Of a stretch of DNA of 64,000 bases, positions 26,813 to 35,592 are shown one piece after another; position 1 is the stretch's first letter, and every line of letters begins with the position of its first letter. The notes beneath the pieces are model-generated. The model saw only the letters and a program-made list of their open reading frames with translations. It made no database searches and was not told the origin of the DNA. Location: the NCBI RefSeq assembly GCF_004919045.1, contig NZ_SWDW01000003.1, forward strand, positions 220,028 to 284,027. Direction: 5' to 3'. This DNA is from Sinomonas albida. Lineage in GTDB: Bacteria > Actinomycetota > Actinomycetes > Actinomycetales > Micrococcaceae. A program made the position numbers and the translations under genes.

Positions 26813-29800
26813 ACCGTCGCTGCAGCGGCCAGCCAGGCGCGGCGCGTCTTCGGCATGAGCGAACCGTAGGCGAGCAGGCCATCCTTCATCGCGGGGTCGA
26901 ACGGGATCTTGACCACGGCGCGTGCGATCGGCTTGAAACCCGCAGCGATCTCCTCGACGATCCTGTCGGGAACGGTCGGGTTCTCCTGAGAGACAATGAC
27001 GACGGCGTTCAGCGCGAGGCTGGCGTAGTGGCCGCCCCGCTCGTAGAGCGCATCGAGGAGAAGCGCGGCCGACTCGGCCGAATCGCGGCGGGTCGTGGTA
27101 GGCACCACGATCTGGTTCGCGTGGTGGATCATGCGCAGCCACATGGCGTCGCTCTCGTCGTTCCCGCTGTCGATCAGGATCAGCCGGTAGTACTTGGTCG
27201 CGACGGCTTGGACGGCGTCGACGGTATCGGCGTCGAACCGCTGCTGCTCGGCCAGGAGTTCGGGCCGCGATCGGAGCACATCGTATTTGTCCCGCGTCTG
27301 GTGGTGCACGTAGCGGGCCAGATCGGCCGCCTGCGCGCCCGGGGACAGGAGCCGACCCACCTGCGGGAGGAGTTCGAGCAGGCTCGCATCGTGCGGTCCC
27401 TTCTCGGTCCGCCAGCCCAACGTGCCGCGGGTCTGATTGTTGTCCTCCGCAAGGACTCCGGCACCGCCATAGCGGGCGAACGTTGCGGAAAGGCAGATCG
27501 TAGTCATGGACTTGCCCACGCCGCCGCGGCCGTTGACGACCGCAATCGTGCGAGGACCTGGCCAGTGCTGGGAGACGGCCTGAATATCGGCCCGCTCGGA
27601 CCGTTCGGCCTTGCCGGGACCCATCCTGATCCCGATCCCCGTGAGAAACCCACGCCAGCCGACGGTGGAGGGCTCCTCGACCACCTCTTGCGTGAGGAAG
27701 GACCGCCGGTCCTCGCGAACCGTGGTCTCGAAATCAAGTACCCGAAGCGGTTCGCCACGGTCCTCGCCGCGATTCCACGAATCATCCGCCGGCTCGGCCT
27801 CACCGTCCGGGGACACGATCAGGACCGCGGAACCGCTCTCATCCATCGCTGTCATCCGCACTGGGCGCCCGAGCGAGGCCGCGACGCCTATGACGCGCTG
27901 CATGAGTGCCTCCCTCAGCGCCGAGGGACTCGCTTCGTAGAACGACTCCTTGCGGGCATCGATGGTGAGCTCGCCCGTGCGGTCCGCGTACAGGACAGCT
28001 GTGATGACCGGCGAATCTTGGACCCTCGAGTGATCGATAACCATGAGTCGTTCTCCGTCCCTGACCTGGTTGGCTCCGTAGACTGCAGACTTAGTCCTGC
28101 GATCCTTCTCTGGAGGTCGCCCTCGGCCCTCGCGGCGAAGGCGACGCTCGCGCCCCGCGAACATGCTGCGGTCCAGGAGCGCCGAGGACCCGAAGGCGAG
28201 CCCCAGCGATGCTGCGCCCCAGCCGATCCAGGCGCTCCGCAGGCGGGGCGCCACGTAGGTCACGGTGGCCTGCGTGGGCCGCTGCACGGCGGTGATCTGA
28301 GCCTGCCTCCAGATTCCGAGGCAATCCTGCGTGCTTCCCGCGAGTCGGATCAGCTCCGCCGTGGTCGCGGAAGCCCTCTCCCGAACCGTCGACGGATCTC
28401 CCGCGACGACCTCGACGTCGATGAGCGGGGCGTCGAAGTTCGTCTGCCACTGCCCGCCGTCGTTCCTCAGAGAAACAGACTCCGAATCTGTGAGATCGGC
28501 ACCGAACAGCGGTGCAGAGTTCGGACGGACTGGGGCGGGCGCATACTCGTCCGCGTACAGCCTCTGCACCATCGCCGCGTATCCCACCAGGGACCATGCC
28601 TCCGTGCGCAGCGGATTGTTCTTGGTGGCCGCCGGGGGTGCCTGGAATTCGACGGTCACCTTCGTGTAGTAGACCCCCGTCGCGGTCCGGGTCCACGAGG
28701 GTACGGGAGACGCCGACAGGAGGAGGACGGGCAGGAAGACGTACCAGCGCCGCGCGACAATCTGTGCCCAGGATCGGTGCGGGGGCTCGGCGACGGCGAC
28801 CTGGCCCGCACCCGAGGTCGGAGGGGCCGCGAAGTTGCCTATCGAGCCGCAGAGGCCGAGGCACAGGAAGAGCATTCCGACAGCCTGAGGGAAGGCGAAC
28901 GCATCGAAGGAGCCGCACAGGAGCGCCCCCGCGATCACCGAACCGCCCAAGGCGGGACCCAGCTTGCCAATTCGCTCCACGCGACGCGCGCGGAAGGATG
29001 TCACCGCGGCGACGAGGACCAGCAGGCAGAACGCCGCGGTCCCGACGACGCCGATTTCGATGAGGAGGTCCAGATACTGGTTGTCGAAGATGTGGTACGA
29101 CGCGCTCATGGAGCCGAGACCGCGACCGAAGACCGGATGGATCGAGAAGTAGCTCCAGAACGCGTCATAGCTGTCGGTCCGCGAGGCCAGACTCGGGTCG
29201 CCCGGGGCGAACATCCCCAGGATCGTGCCGACGAGGCCTGGCACCAGGAAATACATCGCCACGAGAGCAGCGGCTCCGAGCAGAAGGGCGGCCCGACGGG
29301 TCTTCCGGTCCCATGTGGGAACCAAGATCCCGACACCGACCACGATGCCAAGAAGGGCGGAACGCGTCATCGAGACGACGGCGGCGACGGCGACGAGCGC
29401 GGCCGGCCACGCGCGCCGAACCATCGACCATCTGGATGGCACGAGGCTGAGGCTGAGCGCGAGGGGAAGGATCATGGAGAGCACAGCGGCGTACTCGAGC
29501 GGATGTCGGGCCGTCGCTTGGGGCCTCAAAAACCCGCCGCGGACGTCCACTCCTCCGGATCCGCTCGAGACCAGACCGGGGATCTGGATGGCGTCGACAA
29601 AGTTCTGCCCGGTGAAGAACTGGACGAGGCCCAAACACGCGTAGAGCCCGCCCATCACGGCGATGCGCCGGATGAGCACCAGGAACCGCTCGCGGTCGGC
29701 GATGCCGTCATGTGCCACGAGGAGGACTCCGGCGTGCGACGCGATGCTGATCAGGGCCATGTTCGTTCCCTTGGCGTCTTCGCCGGGAAGCGCAGACAGC

Positions 29801-30117
29801 CCTGCTTGAGCGTAGGCAATCAGGATGCAGAGCACGAACACCATCAGGGCGAGGCGAACTGGCCGAATCCGGTTTCCCCTGTGGGACTCCCGGTGCCTCA
29901 CGTGATGCCAAATCCACCACAGCATCATCCCGAGGCCATAGATTCCGGCCGGCGAGCCGGCAGCGCCCAGAGGGCCCACGCCCCGGTCAGAGGGGATCAC
30001 CAGCAGCAGGAACACGTACAGGGAGAGGACGGACGCCGCGTCCACACCGGTCCGATGTTCTCGCCGGGGTGGACCGGTTGGGTGCCGGACACCTAGCCCG
30101 GACTCACGGACGAGCAT
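26797..30117 (-). CDS. Fused O-antigen polymerase (Wzy-like) + Wzz-like + MinD/ParA-like ATPase
   Basis: One uninterrupted 1106-residue frame. Residues about 25-420 carry 10 or more membrane helices with a Wzy/O-antigen-ligase look (GGFLRPQATARHPLEYA, SMTRSALLGIVVG, HPVFGRGLGSM). Residues about 450-655 are a second chain-length-like unit with a helix at each end. From residue 692 a MinD-like region begins, with Walker A NGRGGVGKSMTT (about 861) and LILIDSGND. The signature lysine before GGVGK is Arg. An internal ATG (28044) with GGAG upstream could give a separate 415-residue ATPase. By analogy with Wzz/BY-kinase systems it could couple polymerisation to length control. It overlaps the upstream gene by 14 nt. 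Confidence 0.75.
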   Translation of the reverse strand: MLVRESGLGVRHPTGPPRREHRTGVDAASVLSLYVFLLLVIPSDRGVGPLGAAGSPAGIYGLGMMLWWIWHHVRHRESHRGNRIRPVRLALMVFVLCILIAYAQAGLSALPGEDAKGTNMALISIASHAGVLLVAHDGIADRERFLVLIRRIAVMGGLYACLGLVQFFTGQNFVDAIQIPGLVSSGSGGVDVRGGFLRPQATARHPLEYAAVLSMILPLALSLSLVPSRWSMVRRAWPAALVAVAAVVSMTRSALLGIVVGVGILVPTWDRKTRRAALLLGAAALVAMYFLVPGLVGTILGMFAPGDPSLASRTDSYDAFWSYFSIHPVFGRGLGSMSASYHIFDNQYLDLLIEIGVVGTAAFCLLVLVAAVTSFRARRVERIGKLGPALGGSVIAGALLCGSFDAFAFPQAVGMLFLCLGLCGSIGNFAAPPTSGAGQVAVAEPPHRSWAQIVARRWYVFLPVLLLSASPVPSWTRTATGVYYTKVTVEFQAPPAATKNNPLRTEAWSLVGYAAMVQRLYADEYAPAPVRPNSAPLFGADLTDSESVSLRNDGGQWQTNFDAPLIDVEVVAGDPSTVRERASATTAELIRLAGSTQDCLGIWRQAQITAVQRPTQATVTYVAPRLRSAWIGWGAASLGLAFGSSALLDRSMFAGRERRLRREGRGRPPEKDRRTKSAVYGANQVRDGERLMVIDHSRVQDSPVITAVLYADRTGELTIDARKESFYEASPSALREALMQRVIGVAASLGRPVRMTAMDESGSAVLIVSPDGEAEPADDSWNRGEDRGEPLRVLDFETTVREDRRSFLTQEVVEEPSTVGWRGFLTGIGIRMGPGKAERSERADIQAVSQHWPGPRTIAVVNGRGGVGKSMTTICLSATFARYGGAGVLAEDNNQTRGTLGWRTEKGPHDASLLELLPQVGRLLSPGAQAADLARYVHHQTRDKYDVLRSRPELLAEQQRFDADTVDAVQAVATKYYRLILIDSGNDESDAMWLRMIHHANQIVVPTTTRRDSAESAALLLDALYERGGHYASLALNAVVIVSQENPTVPDRIVEEIAAGFKPIARAVVKIPFDPAMKDGLLAYGSLMPKTRRAWLAAAATVARGL

Positions 30118-30970
30118 CGTCCCAGGAGGCTGGCGCCAAGGTGGTGGGCTTGTCCCCGGCGGTCTGAGCGTCGCGCGGGTGGACCGTACGGTGCGAATGC
30201 TGGACCGGGCTAGGGCGGAAGCGGCCCCGCACCCGCGTGCCGAAAGTAGTCACGGTCACCACCCCCGCCTCGAGGTTGGGCTCCTCGGATTCCACCGGTT
30301 CCTCAGCCTTGTGGCGCTCTTTCGACGCCTTCTTCAGAGCACGCTTGAGGGTGCGGACGGGCTTCATGCGCGCCCGCCTTGCCATGAGCCTGTCAATCAG
30401 CCCGACGAAGACGACCGTCCCGGCGACCCCGCCTACCGCGACCATCGCCATGGTCTGGAGCTGGGACTTGCTGACCTTCGTCGGCACGTCGTCTGACGAC
30501 AGCTTCATCGACGTGATGACGGAGTCCGGGGGCACTCTCAGCTGAGCCTGCAGCGTGGCGAGCGTCGAGGGGACGAGGTCCTCGGCCCCCTGGAGGAGCT
30601 TCATGACGGACGACGGATCGTCCGCCGTCGCAGAGATCGCGAGGATGGGACCCGAGGTGGTGACATCACGGGTCACCGTGAGGATCCCTCCGGGATAGCG
30701 CTTGACGAGGTCCCCGGAGACTTCCGGCGCCGAGACCTTGACCTGCAGAACCCCGAGGGCTTGGTCCAAGCCTCCGAGGTAGAGATACGGATTGTCACCG
30801 GTCGTGATCGCCACCTTGGGCGGAATCAGGACGATGCTCGCCTTGGCGTCATAGGTTGGGTGCACGGCCATATAGGCGCCATACGTTCCGGCCGCCGTCA
30901 CCAGCAGCCCCACGATGACGAAATACCAGCGCCGCAAGCAGCTTATAAACATTTCCCGGAGTTGCATCAT
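30104..30970 (-). CDS. Wzz/YveK-like polysaccharide chain-length determinant
   Basis: A 288-residue membrane protein: N-terminal helix (WYFVIVGLLVTAAGTYGAYMA), extracytoplasmic domain with YDAKASIVLIPP and VTRDVTTSGPILAISATADDP, then a second helix (MAMVAVGGVAGTVVFVGLI) and a basic cytoplasmic tail. This two-helix layout is that of chain-length regulators in Wzy-dependent polysaccharide export. The downstream polymerase fusion begins inside the last codons. A 77-bp gap separates it from the upstream glycosyltransferase gene, the largest gap in the operon, so an internal promoter is possible. Confidence 0.78.
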   Translation of the reverse strand: MMQLREMFISCLRRWYFVIVGLLVTAAGTYGAYMAVHPTYDAKASIVLIPPKVAITTGDNPYLYLGGLDQALGVLQVKVSAPEVSGDLVKRYPGGILTVTRDVTTSGPILAISATADDPSSVMKLLQGAEDLVPSTLATLQAQLRVPPDSVITSMKLSSDDVPTKVSKSQLQTMAMVAVGGVAGTVVFVGLIDRLMARRARMKPVRTLKRALKKASKERHKAEEPVESEEPNLEAGVVTVTTFGTRVRGRFRPSPVQHSHRTVHPRDAQTAGDKPTTLAPASWDDARP

Positions 30971-31047
30971 CAGTCCCCAGTCTTTTCAGTGATTACCTTG
31001 ACATCGATCCACCTTCGCTGCCCCGAACATTTCCGGCGGACCGCATT

Positions 31048-31914
31048 TCACGTTTCGGCACGAAGCCGCGCCGAAGCTGCAGATTTCAACCTGTCCAGAC
31101 CCTCCTTTCCGGCAATTCCGACGATCACGCGACGGGCCCCGGAACGCGCTCCGTCGCGCACAGCACGGCTGGGGACCTTCAGGAGACGGTCGACCAGGAA
31201 TTCTTCGAGTGTTGGCGCCGCGATTCCCTCTGTCCCGGCCTGGAAGAGGTGTGCATACCGCTCCGGGGCCACCCGCGCCCCGCGAACCCGATTGCTCACG
31301 TTTCCGCCATGCACGACCTGAAGCCAGCCGGGCTGGCCGCCGATGTTTCGAACCGGCATGATTCCGCCGAGGCGGTTGTGCCAATCGGCCCAACACGTGA
31401 GGGGCTCGTCCCAAGTCTCGGCCACCGAGCAGAAGGCGTTGTGCGGATCCCGCCGCCGGTACAGCGCGTTGCCCTGCCTGATGAGGCCGTTGTCGAGATA
31501 GAGCGCGGTCCGGCGCCGGTCGGTCACCGCTGCCTGAATCCGCGCAGCGAAGTCGACGGCCACGCCGTCGTCGTTGTCGAGGTTGCTCGTGACGAGCACG
31601 TCGCCCCGGTGTCCGGTGACGTCGGAGAGGTCGCGAAGAAGATCGCCGTGCGGGACTTCCTCCCGATACAGCGGCACCAACGCACCGGAAGCGCCGAACG
31701 CGTCCATGCGGTCCTTGAGCCAGGCAGGGCTTTCGGTATCGAGATAGACGATCCAGCGCAGTCCGGGCGCCGTCTGGGCGGCCACCGACGGGAGGCAGAA
31801 CCGTTCGAAGAGCGCCAGGCGGTCGCGGAGCCAGCCCGCCTTGGCGCGCACCAGGCTCTCGATGCCCCGCGATGGCAGATTGAACCGGGTCAGCAGCACG
31901 TGGTCGATGTTCAT
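31048..31914 (-). CDS. Putative rhamnosyltransferase-type glycosyltransferase (PF11316-like)
   Basis: A 288-residue soluble protein. The opening MNIDHVLLTRFNLPS, then RLALFERFCLPSVAAQT, WIVYLDTESPAWLKDRM, and the acidic metal-binding-like SNLDNDDGVAVDF match the putative rhamnosyl transferase family (PF11316). It would act in the cytoplasm on the growing lipid-linked glycan. It overlaps the upstream gene by 4 nt (ATGA). The donor sugar is a guess from the family name, not shown by the sequence. Confidence 0.72.
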   Translation of the reverse strand: MNIDHVLLTRFNLPSRGIESLVRAKAGWLRDRLALFERFCLPSVAAQTAPGLRWIVYLDTESPAWLKDRMDAFGASGALVPLYREEVPHGDLLRDLSDVTGHRGDVLVTSNLDNDDGVAVDFAARIQAAVTDRRRTALYLDNGLIRQGNALYRRRDPHNAFCSVAETWDEPLTCWADWHNRLGGIMPVRNIGGQPGWLQVVHGGNVSNRVRGARVAPERYAHLFQAGTEGIAAPTLEEFLVDRLLKVPSRAVRDGARSGARRVIVGIAGKEGLDRLKSAASARLRAET

Positions 31915-33209
31915 GGCGAGATCTTCACCTTGTAGATGTGGAACGCCGATTCGCGGTCGAAGGAGTCCGTGAATCGCCCGAGCGAATCAGCAGAGAGCGA
32001 GCGCGACTCGTTAACCACCTCGATCTGGCGCCCCGCGATCTGGGACGGCAATTGGAAGTCCCGCGATCCCGGGGCCGAACCGGCGCTCGTCATCGCGAAG
32101 ACATAGGCGTACCCGCCCTCGGCCTTGAGCATGGTGTCCAGCCCCGGGCCGAAGTTCCAGACGAAGGACTGCGTGTTGATGACGGGCGCCAGCTGGTGGA
32201 CGATCGTGTCCACTGCCTTGACTGCGGCCACTTGGGGGTTTCCGCAGAACGAGCGGGTCGTCTCGGCCGAACGGAAGACGTTCGCGCTCTGGCACGGGCC
32301 AGCAAGGCTCTGATTGAAGTACAGAATGCCTCGTGCCTCGTGGATGATCGAATTCATCACGGCGCCCTCGAGCTGCTCGGGCGTGATGTAGGTCTTGAAG
32401 GCCTCCGGATCGTTGATGCCCGCCATATTCTCGACGAAGGCCCACACGGGCTGAAGCTTCCCGTCCACGGCGTCGCGCTGCCGGAGGGCATCGATGGTCC
32501 TTCCGTAGCTCGACGCCGTCCTGCATTCTGCCTGCGCGATCGGCACGAGGAACGGATTCCGGTACGGCGTCAGGCTGCACTGCGGAATCGTGTACCAGTA
32601 CTTGTCCACCGAGATGACATCGGTGAAGCCATTGACGTACTTCTGGGCGTCCGTCGGGGACATATCGTTCTCGAGGATCATCGAAGTGAAGTTTGCGAAG
32701 CCGAACAATCCCTTGGGCATTTCCTTGCGAAGCGCGGCAAGGTGGTCGCGCCCTTCCGCAGGCGAATATCGGCCGTCGACCTCGTCATCCAGGAAATACC
32801 CCACCCAGCTGCGGGTGTTCGAAGTGAATGAATCGTTGAGTTTGCCGCCGATCCAGAACATGCCAGCGTCGTCGAGAAGCGACGAATCGAGCGTCTCCGG
32901 CATGCCGATGTAGGTGTTGATGCCCAGCGACTTGTCGAACGCAGCCTCCTCCGGGGACGAGACGCTGTCATACCAGGCGACAATGGGAAAGAAGGAAGGA
33001 TCCGCCCAACCGCCGGCTTTGGCCTTCGCAAAGCTGTTCCAGTAGCTCGGGCCGCCTTCCCACGGAACGGTCGGGAGGTCCAAGGCGGCCGGGACGCTGT
33101 CCGACTTGGCCGACTCGATGCACCCGCTGCAGGCGAGGGCGGCGCAGAACACCATCGCCATCGCCCCGCCGACCCAGGCCCGGCGGCCCCGTCTGCCCGT
33201 ACGCCTCAT
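31911..33209 (-). CDS. Secreted protein of unknown function in the polysaccharide operon
   Basis: A 432-residue exported protein. The signal segment is WVGGAMAMVFCAALACSGC; the final cysteine could be lipidated, but the lipobox is not ideal. The body contains YWNSFAKAKAGGWADPSFFP, INTYIGMPETLDSSLLDD, SWVGYFLDDEVDGRY and DVISVDKYWYT, a spread of acidic and aromatic residues like that of TIM-barrel glycosidases, including DDEVD as a possible acidic site. I do not recognise the family with certainty. ATG 33209 has GGAGGTGA upstream and overlaps the previous stop. A role in trimming or binding the polymer outside the membrane is conceivable. Confidence 0.6.
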   Translation of the reverse strand: MRRTGRRGRRAWVGGAMAMVFCAALACSGCIESAKSDSVPAALDLPTVPWEGGPSYWNSFAKAKAGGWADPSFFPIVAWYDSVSSPEEAAFDKSLGINTYIGMPETLDSSLLDDAGMFWIGGKLNDSFTSNTRSWVGYFLDDEVDGRYSPAEGRDHLAALRKEMPKGLFGFANFTSMILENDMSPTDAQKYVNGFTDVISVDKYWYTIPQCSLTPYRNPFLVPIAQAECRTASSYGRTIDALRQRDAVDGKLQPVWAFVENMAGINDPEAFKTYITPEQLEGAVMNSIIHEARGILYFNQSLAGPCQSANVFRSAETTRSFCGNPQVAAVKAVDTIVHQLAPVINTQSFVWNFGPGLDTMLKAEGGYAYVFAMTSAGSAPGSRDFQLPSQIAGRQIEVVNESRSLSADSLGRFTDSFDRESAFHIYKVKISP

Positions 33210-34339
33210 GCCGTCACCTCCGCCCATCCCAGCAGCTCGGCCGCGCGGGAATCCCACGTGTGCTGTGCCGCAAACCGCTTGCGCGCCGCGACGTCGTCGG
33301 CGCGAACGGGCGCTTCCAAGGCCTGAGCGACAAGGTCCACGAAATGTTCCGCGGAGTCCGCCACATGCACCCATGGAGTGTTCAGCCATCGAGACGCCGG
33401 GAGATCGGTCGAGACGGCCGGAACTCCCACGGCCAGGTATTCGAGGGTCTTGAGGGGGAAGCTTGCCCGGTTGAACGGGTCGTCCCGGTACGGGGTCAGG
33501 CCCACGGCCCAGCCACCGACGGCAGCCAACGCCTGGGCGGTGCCGAGCTCGCCGAGCCACGTCACGTGCTCCCCGCGCAGGAAGGCGCGCAATCGCTGGA
33601 CGGTCCGCGGGTCGCGCGCCGTGATCGGCCCGACCACTTCGACTCTGCAGGTCGCCGCCACCGACTCGAGGAGATCCATGTCGAGCCGCTCATTGAGCTG
33701 GCCCAAGAGACCCGCGACAGGCCTCCCTTCGCGGCGTGGAGCGGACTCGGGTCCCGGCAGCGGGCATCCATTCGGCACCACGTGCACGGGCCCTGCGCCC
33801 AGGCGTTCGAGGGTCTCACGGAGTCCGGGAGACACGCTGCAGACCACGTCTGCGGCCGCGATGTTGGCGCGGAGTGTCCGCTCGACGACGCCGCGCCTGA
33901 GGCCCATGAGCTGCGCGCCGCCCGGCCAGTCGTCCGTCACATGGAGGATCCTCGTGCCGCCGGTCCTCGACGGAAACCCGTCCCTTCCGGACATGAGCAG
34001 GATGGCCCTGACCCGCGTCGGTCCGGATGCGAGGGCCGCGCGCAGCGCCCGATGCACCAGGAGGGCAGCGCCGTGGCGGATTCCGGGCCGCGTGAACCCC
34101 GGGGGGCCCAACGTCCGCAGCCTGAACAGCCGAGGGCCGAGCTCATCGACGGCGTAGCCAGGGATCAGCGGCGGTCGGTCGGCGGCAGCTGTGGTTCCGG
34201 CCGCAGGCACAACCGGGTCAACCCAGAGCACGGGGATGAGTTCCGACAGCGCCTGGGCCAGCCGGTGGTCGGTCCCCGGGACGCCGCTCCACCTAGTCCC
34301 GGCAATGAGCACCACGGCTTCGCGCCCAAGGCCGGTCAT
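33206..34339 (-). CDS. Glycosyltransferase, GT4-like
   Basis: A 377-residue cytoplasmic protein with a two-domain GT-B pattern: N-terminal VVLIAGTRWSGVPGTDHRLA and DDWPGGAQLMG, then the C-terminal nucleotide-sugar half with VVPNGCPLP, AGLLGQLNERLDMDLL, VVGPI, and the E-x7-E-like PLKTLEYLAVGVPAVST. It probably adds one sugar to the lipid-linked unit. It overlaps neighbours by 4 nt on both sides. Donor and linkage are unknown. Confidence 0.8.
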   Translation of the reverse strand: MTGLGREAVVLIAGTRWSGVPGTDHRLAQALSELIPVLWVDPVVPAAGTTAAADRPPLIPGYAVDELGPRLFRLRTLGPPGFTRPGIRHGAALLVHRALRAALASGPTRVRAILLMSGRDGFPSRTGGTRILHVTDDWPGGAQLMGLRRGVVERTLRANIAAADVVCSVSPGLRETLERLGAGPVHVVPNGCPLPGPESAPRREGRPVAGLLGQLNERLDMDLLESVAATCRVEVVGPITARDPRTVQRLRAFLRGEHVTWLGELGTAQALAAVGGWAVGLTPYRDDPFNRASFPLKTLEYLAVGVPAVSTDLPASRWLNTPWVHVADSAEHFVDLVAQALEAPVRADDVAARKRFAAQHTWDSRAAELLGWAEVTA

Positions 34340-35592
34340 CGTTCTCGCGCTCCTGCGGCCGCGCCGCGTTCCGCGGCGACCGGACGGCTGTTGAAGTCTT
34401 CGCTCGGGGCCGGTCCGGTACGGCTCGCGAGCGCCCGTTGCGCGTGGTAGGCGAAGAGTCCGAAACCGGCGTCCAAGCTTTCCCGCCAGCTCGTGCGCGG
34501 AGGCGCTGCGATCGCTCGCTCGTAGAACGCGATCTGCCGCTCGGCGACCCGCGAGACCGAGAAACGGGACTCGACGGTCCTTCGCGCAAACCGACCGAGG
34601 ACCTCGCGCACGCCCCTGTCGTCCCTCAGCTCGCGGAGACAGGCGGCAAGCCGCTCGGCTGCCCCGCCGGAGCCAGGCCCGACCCCGTACCACCCCTGCC
34701 AGAGGAAGTCCTCGACGGTCGCGGCGGACAGCGTGCGCCAGAAGCCCCGCTCGCCTTGGACGATGAGCGGAACGCCGAAAGCCATGGAGCGGAGGGCAGA
34801 GCCTCCCATCCCGATGCCGACGTCCGCGAGGGCATAAACCGGTCTGGGATCCGTCAGCTCGCCGGTGCAGACCACGATCCGCTCGCCGGCGATGCCGTTG
34901 ACGGCGGCGGCGTGGGCCCGGACCTCGGTTTCGGCCGGACCTCCTCCGGCGATCACGAGCTGGATGGGCGCCTCGCGGTGGAGAAGCTCCACAGCGTCCA
35001 TTGCGGTGAGGATTCCCTCGAGCTTCATCTCCCTGGCCAGCCGCGACACGATCGACACGGTGAAGATCCCCGGCTCGATCCCGTGCTCGCGCGCGAAGGC
35101 GGCGACGGGAACCGCGCCGGGGGCGTTCGCCGCCACGTCGACGGGCGGCTCGAGCAGTTCGACGGCGGGCCGGCCGTGCTCGCGCTCGGCTTCACGGATC
35201 TGCTCCGTTCCGACGCCCAGCGGCAGGTAGCGCGGCAGGAACGGCGCGACCGACATCGACAGGACCGTCGAGACGGCGCGCCCCGTGTGGGCCACGCGGC
35301 AGGCCAAGAGGGCCTCGAGCGACGGCGGCCATTCGTACCCGTGGGCGATGTCGATGCGGCGCTCCGTCAGGACGCGGGCGAGGTCCCTGACGACGCCGGG
35401 GGTCGGCCGCACATGGACGTCGGGAGAAGGGATCAACTCGAGGCCGGCCGCCGCGACCTCACCGACCAGTGGGCCCGGCTGACCATAGACGACGACGGCG
35501 TGACCGCGGTCCCGCACGGCGGCGGCCAGCTGGATGGCGTTGAGCTGGCTTCCGCCGATGCTCAGGTCATGCGGATAGACGAGGACTCTCAT
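34336..35592 (-). CDS. Glycosyltransferase, GT4-like
   Basis: A 418-residue GT-B protein. The N-terminus MRVLVYPHDLSIGGSQLNAI is typical of GT4 enzymes. The C-terminal half shows FTVSIVSRLAREMKLEG, LVIAGGGPAETEVR and ALADVGIGMGGSALRSMAFG followed by VPLIVQGERGF. The C-terminal 45 residues are Ala/Arg-rich and poorly conserved-looking. It starts at an ATG overlapping the flippase stop (ATGA). Confidence 0.82.
   Translation of the reverse strand: MRVLVYPHDLSIGGSQLNAIQLAAAVRDRGHAVVVYGQPGPLVGEVAAAGLELIPSPDVHVRPTPGVVRDLARVLTERRIDIAHGYEWPPSLEALLACRVAHTGRAVSTVLSMSVAPFLPRYLPLGVGTEQIREAEREHGRPAVELLEPPVDVAANAPGAVPVAAFAREHGIEPGIFTVSIVSRLAREMKLEGILTAMDAVELLHREAPIQLVIAGGGPAETEVRAHAAAVNGIAGERIVVCTGELTDPRPVYALADVGIGMGGSALRSMAFGVPLIVQGERGFWRTLSAATVEDFLWQGWYGVGPGSGGAAERLAACLRELRDDRGVREVLGRFARRTVESRFSVSRVAERQIAFYERAIAAPPRTSWRESLDAGFGLFAYHAQRALASRTGPAPSEDFNSRPVAAERGAAAGARER

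Noticed and set aside
26572..30096. An 1174-codon plus-strand frame opposite the polymerase fusion
   Set aside because: It lacks recognisable domains, whereas the minus strand encodes membrane helices and a P-loop.
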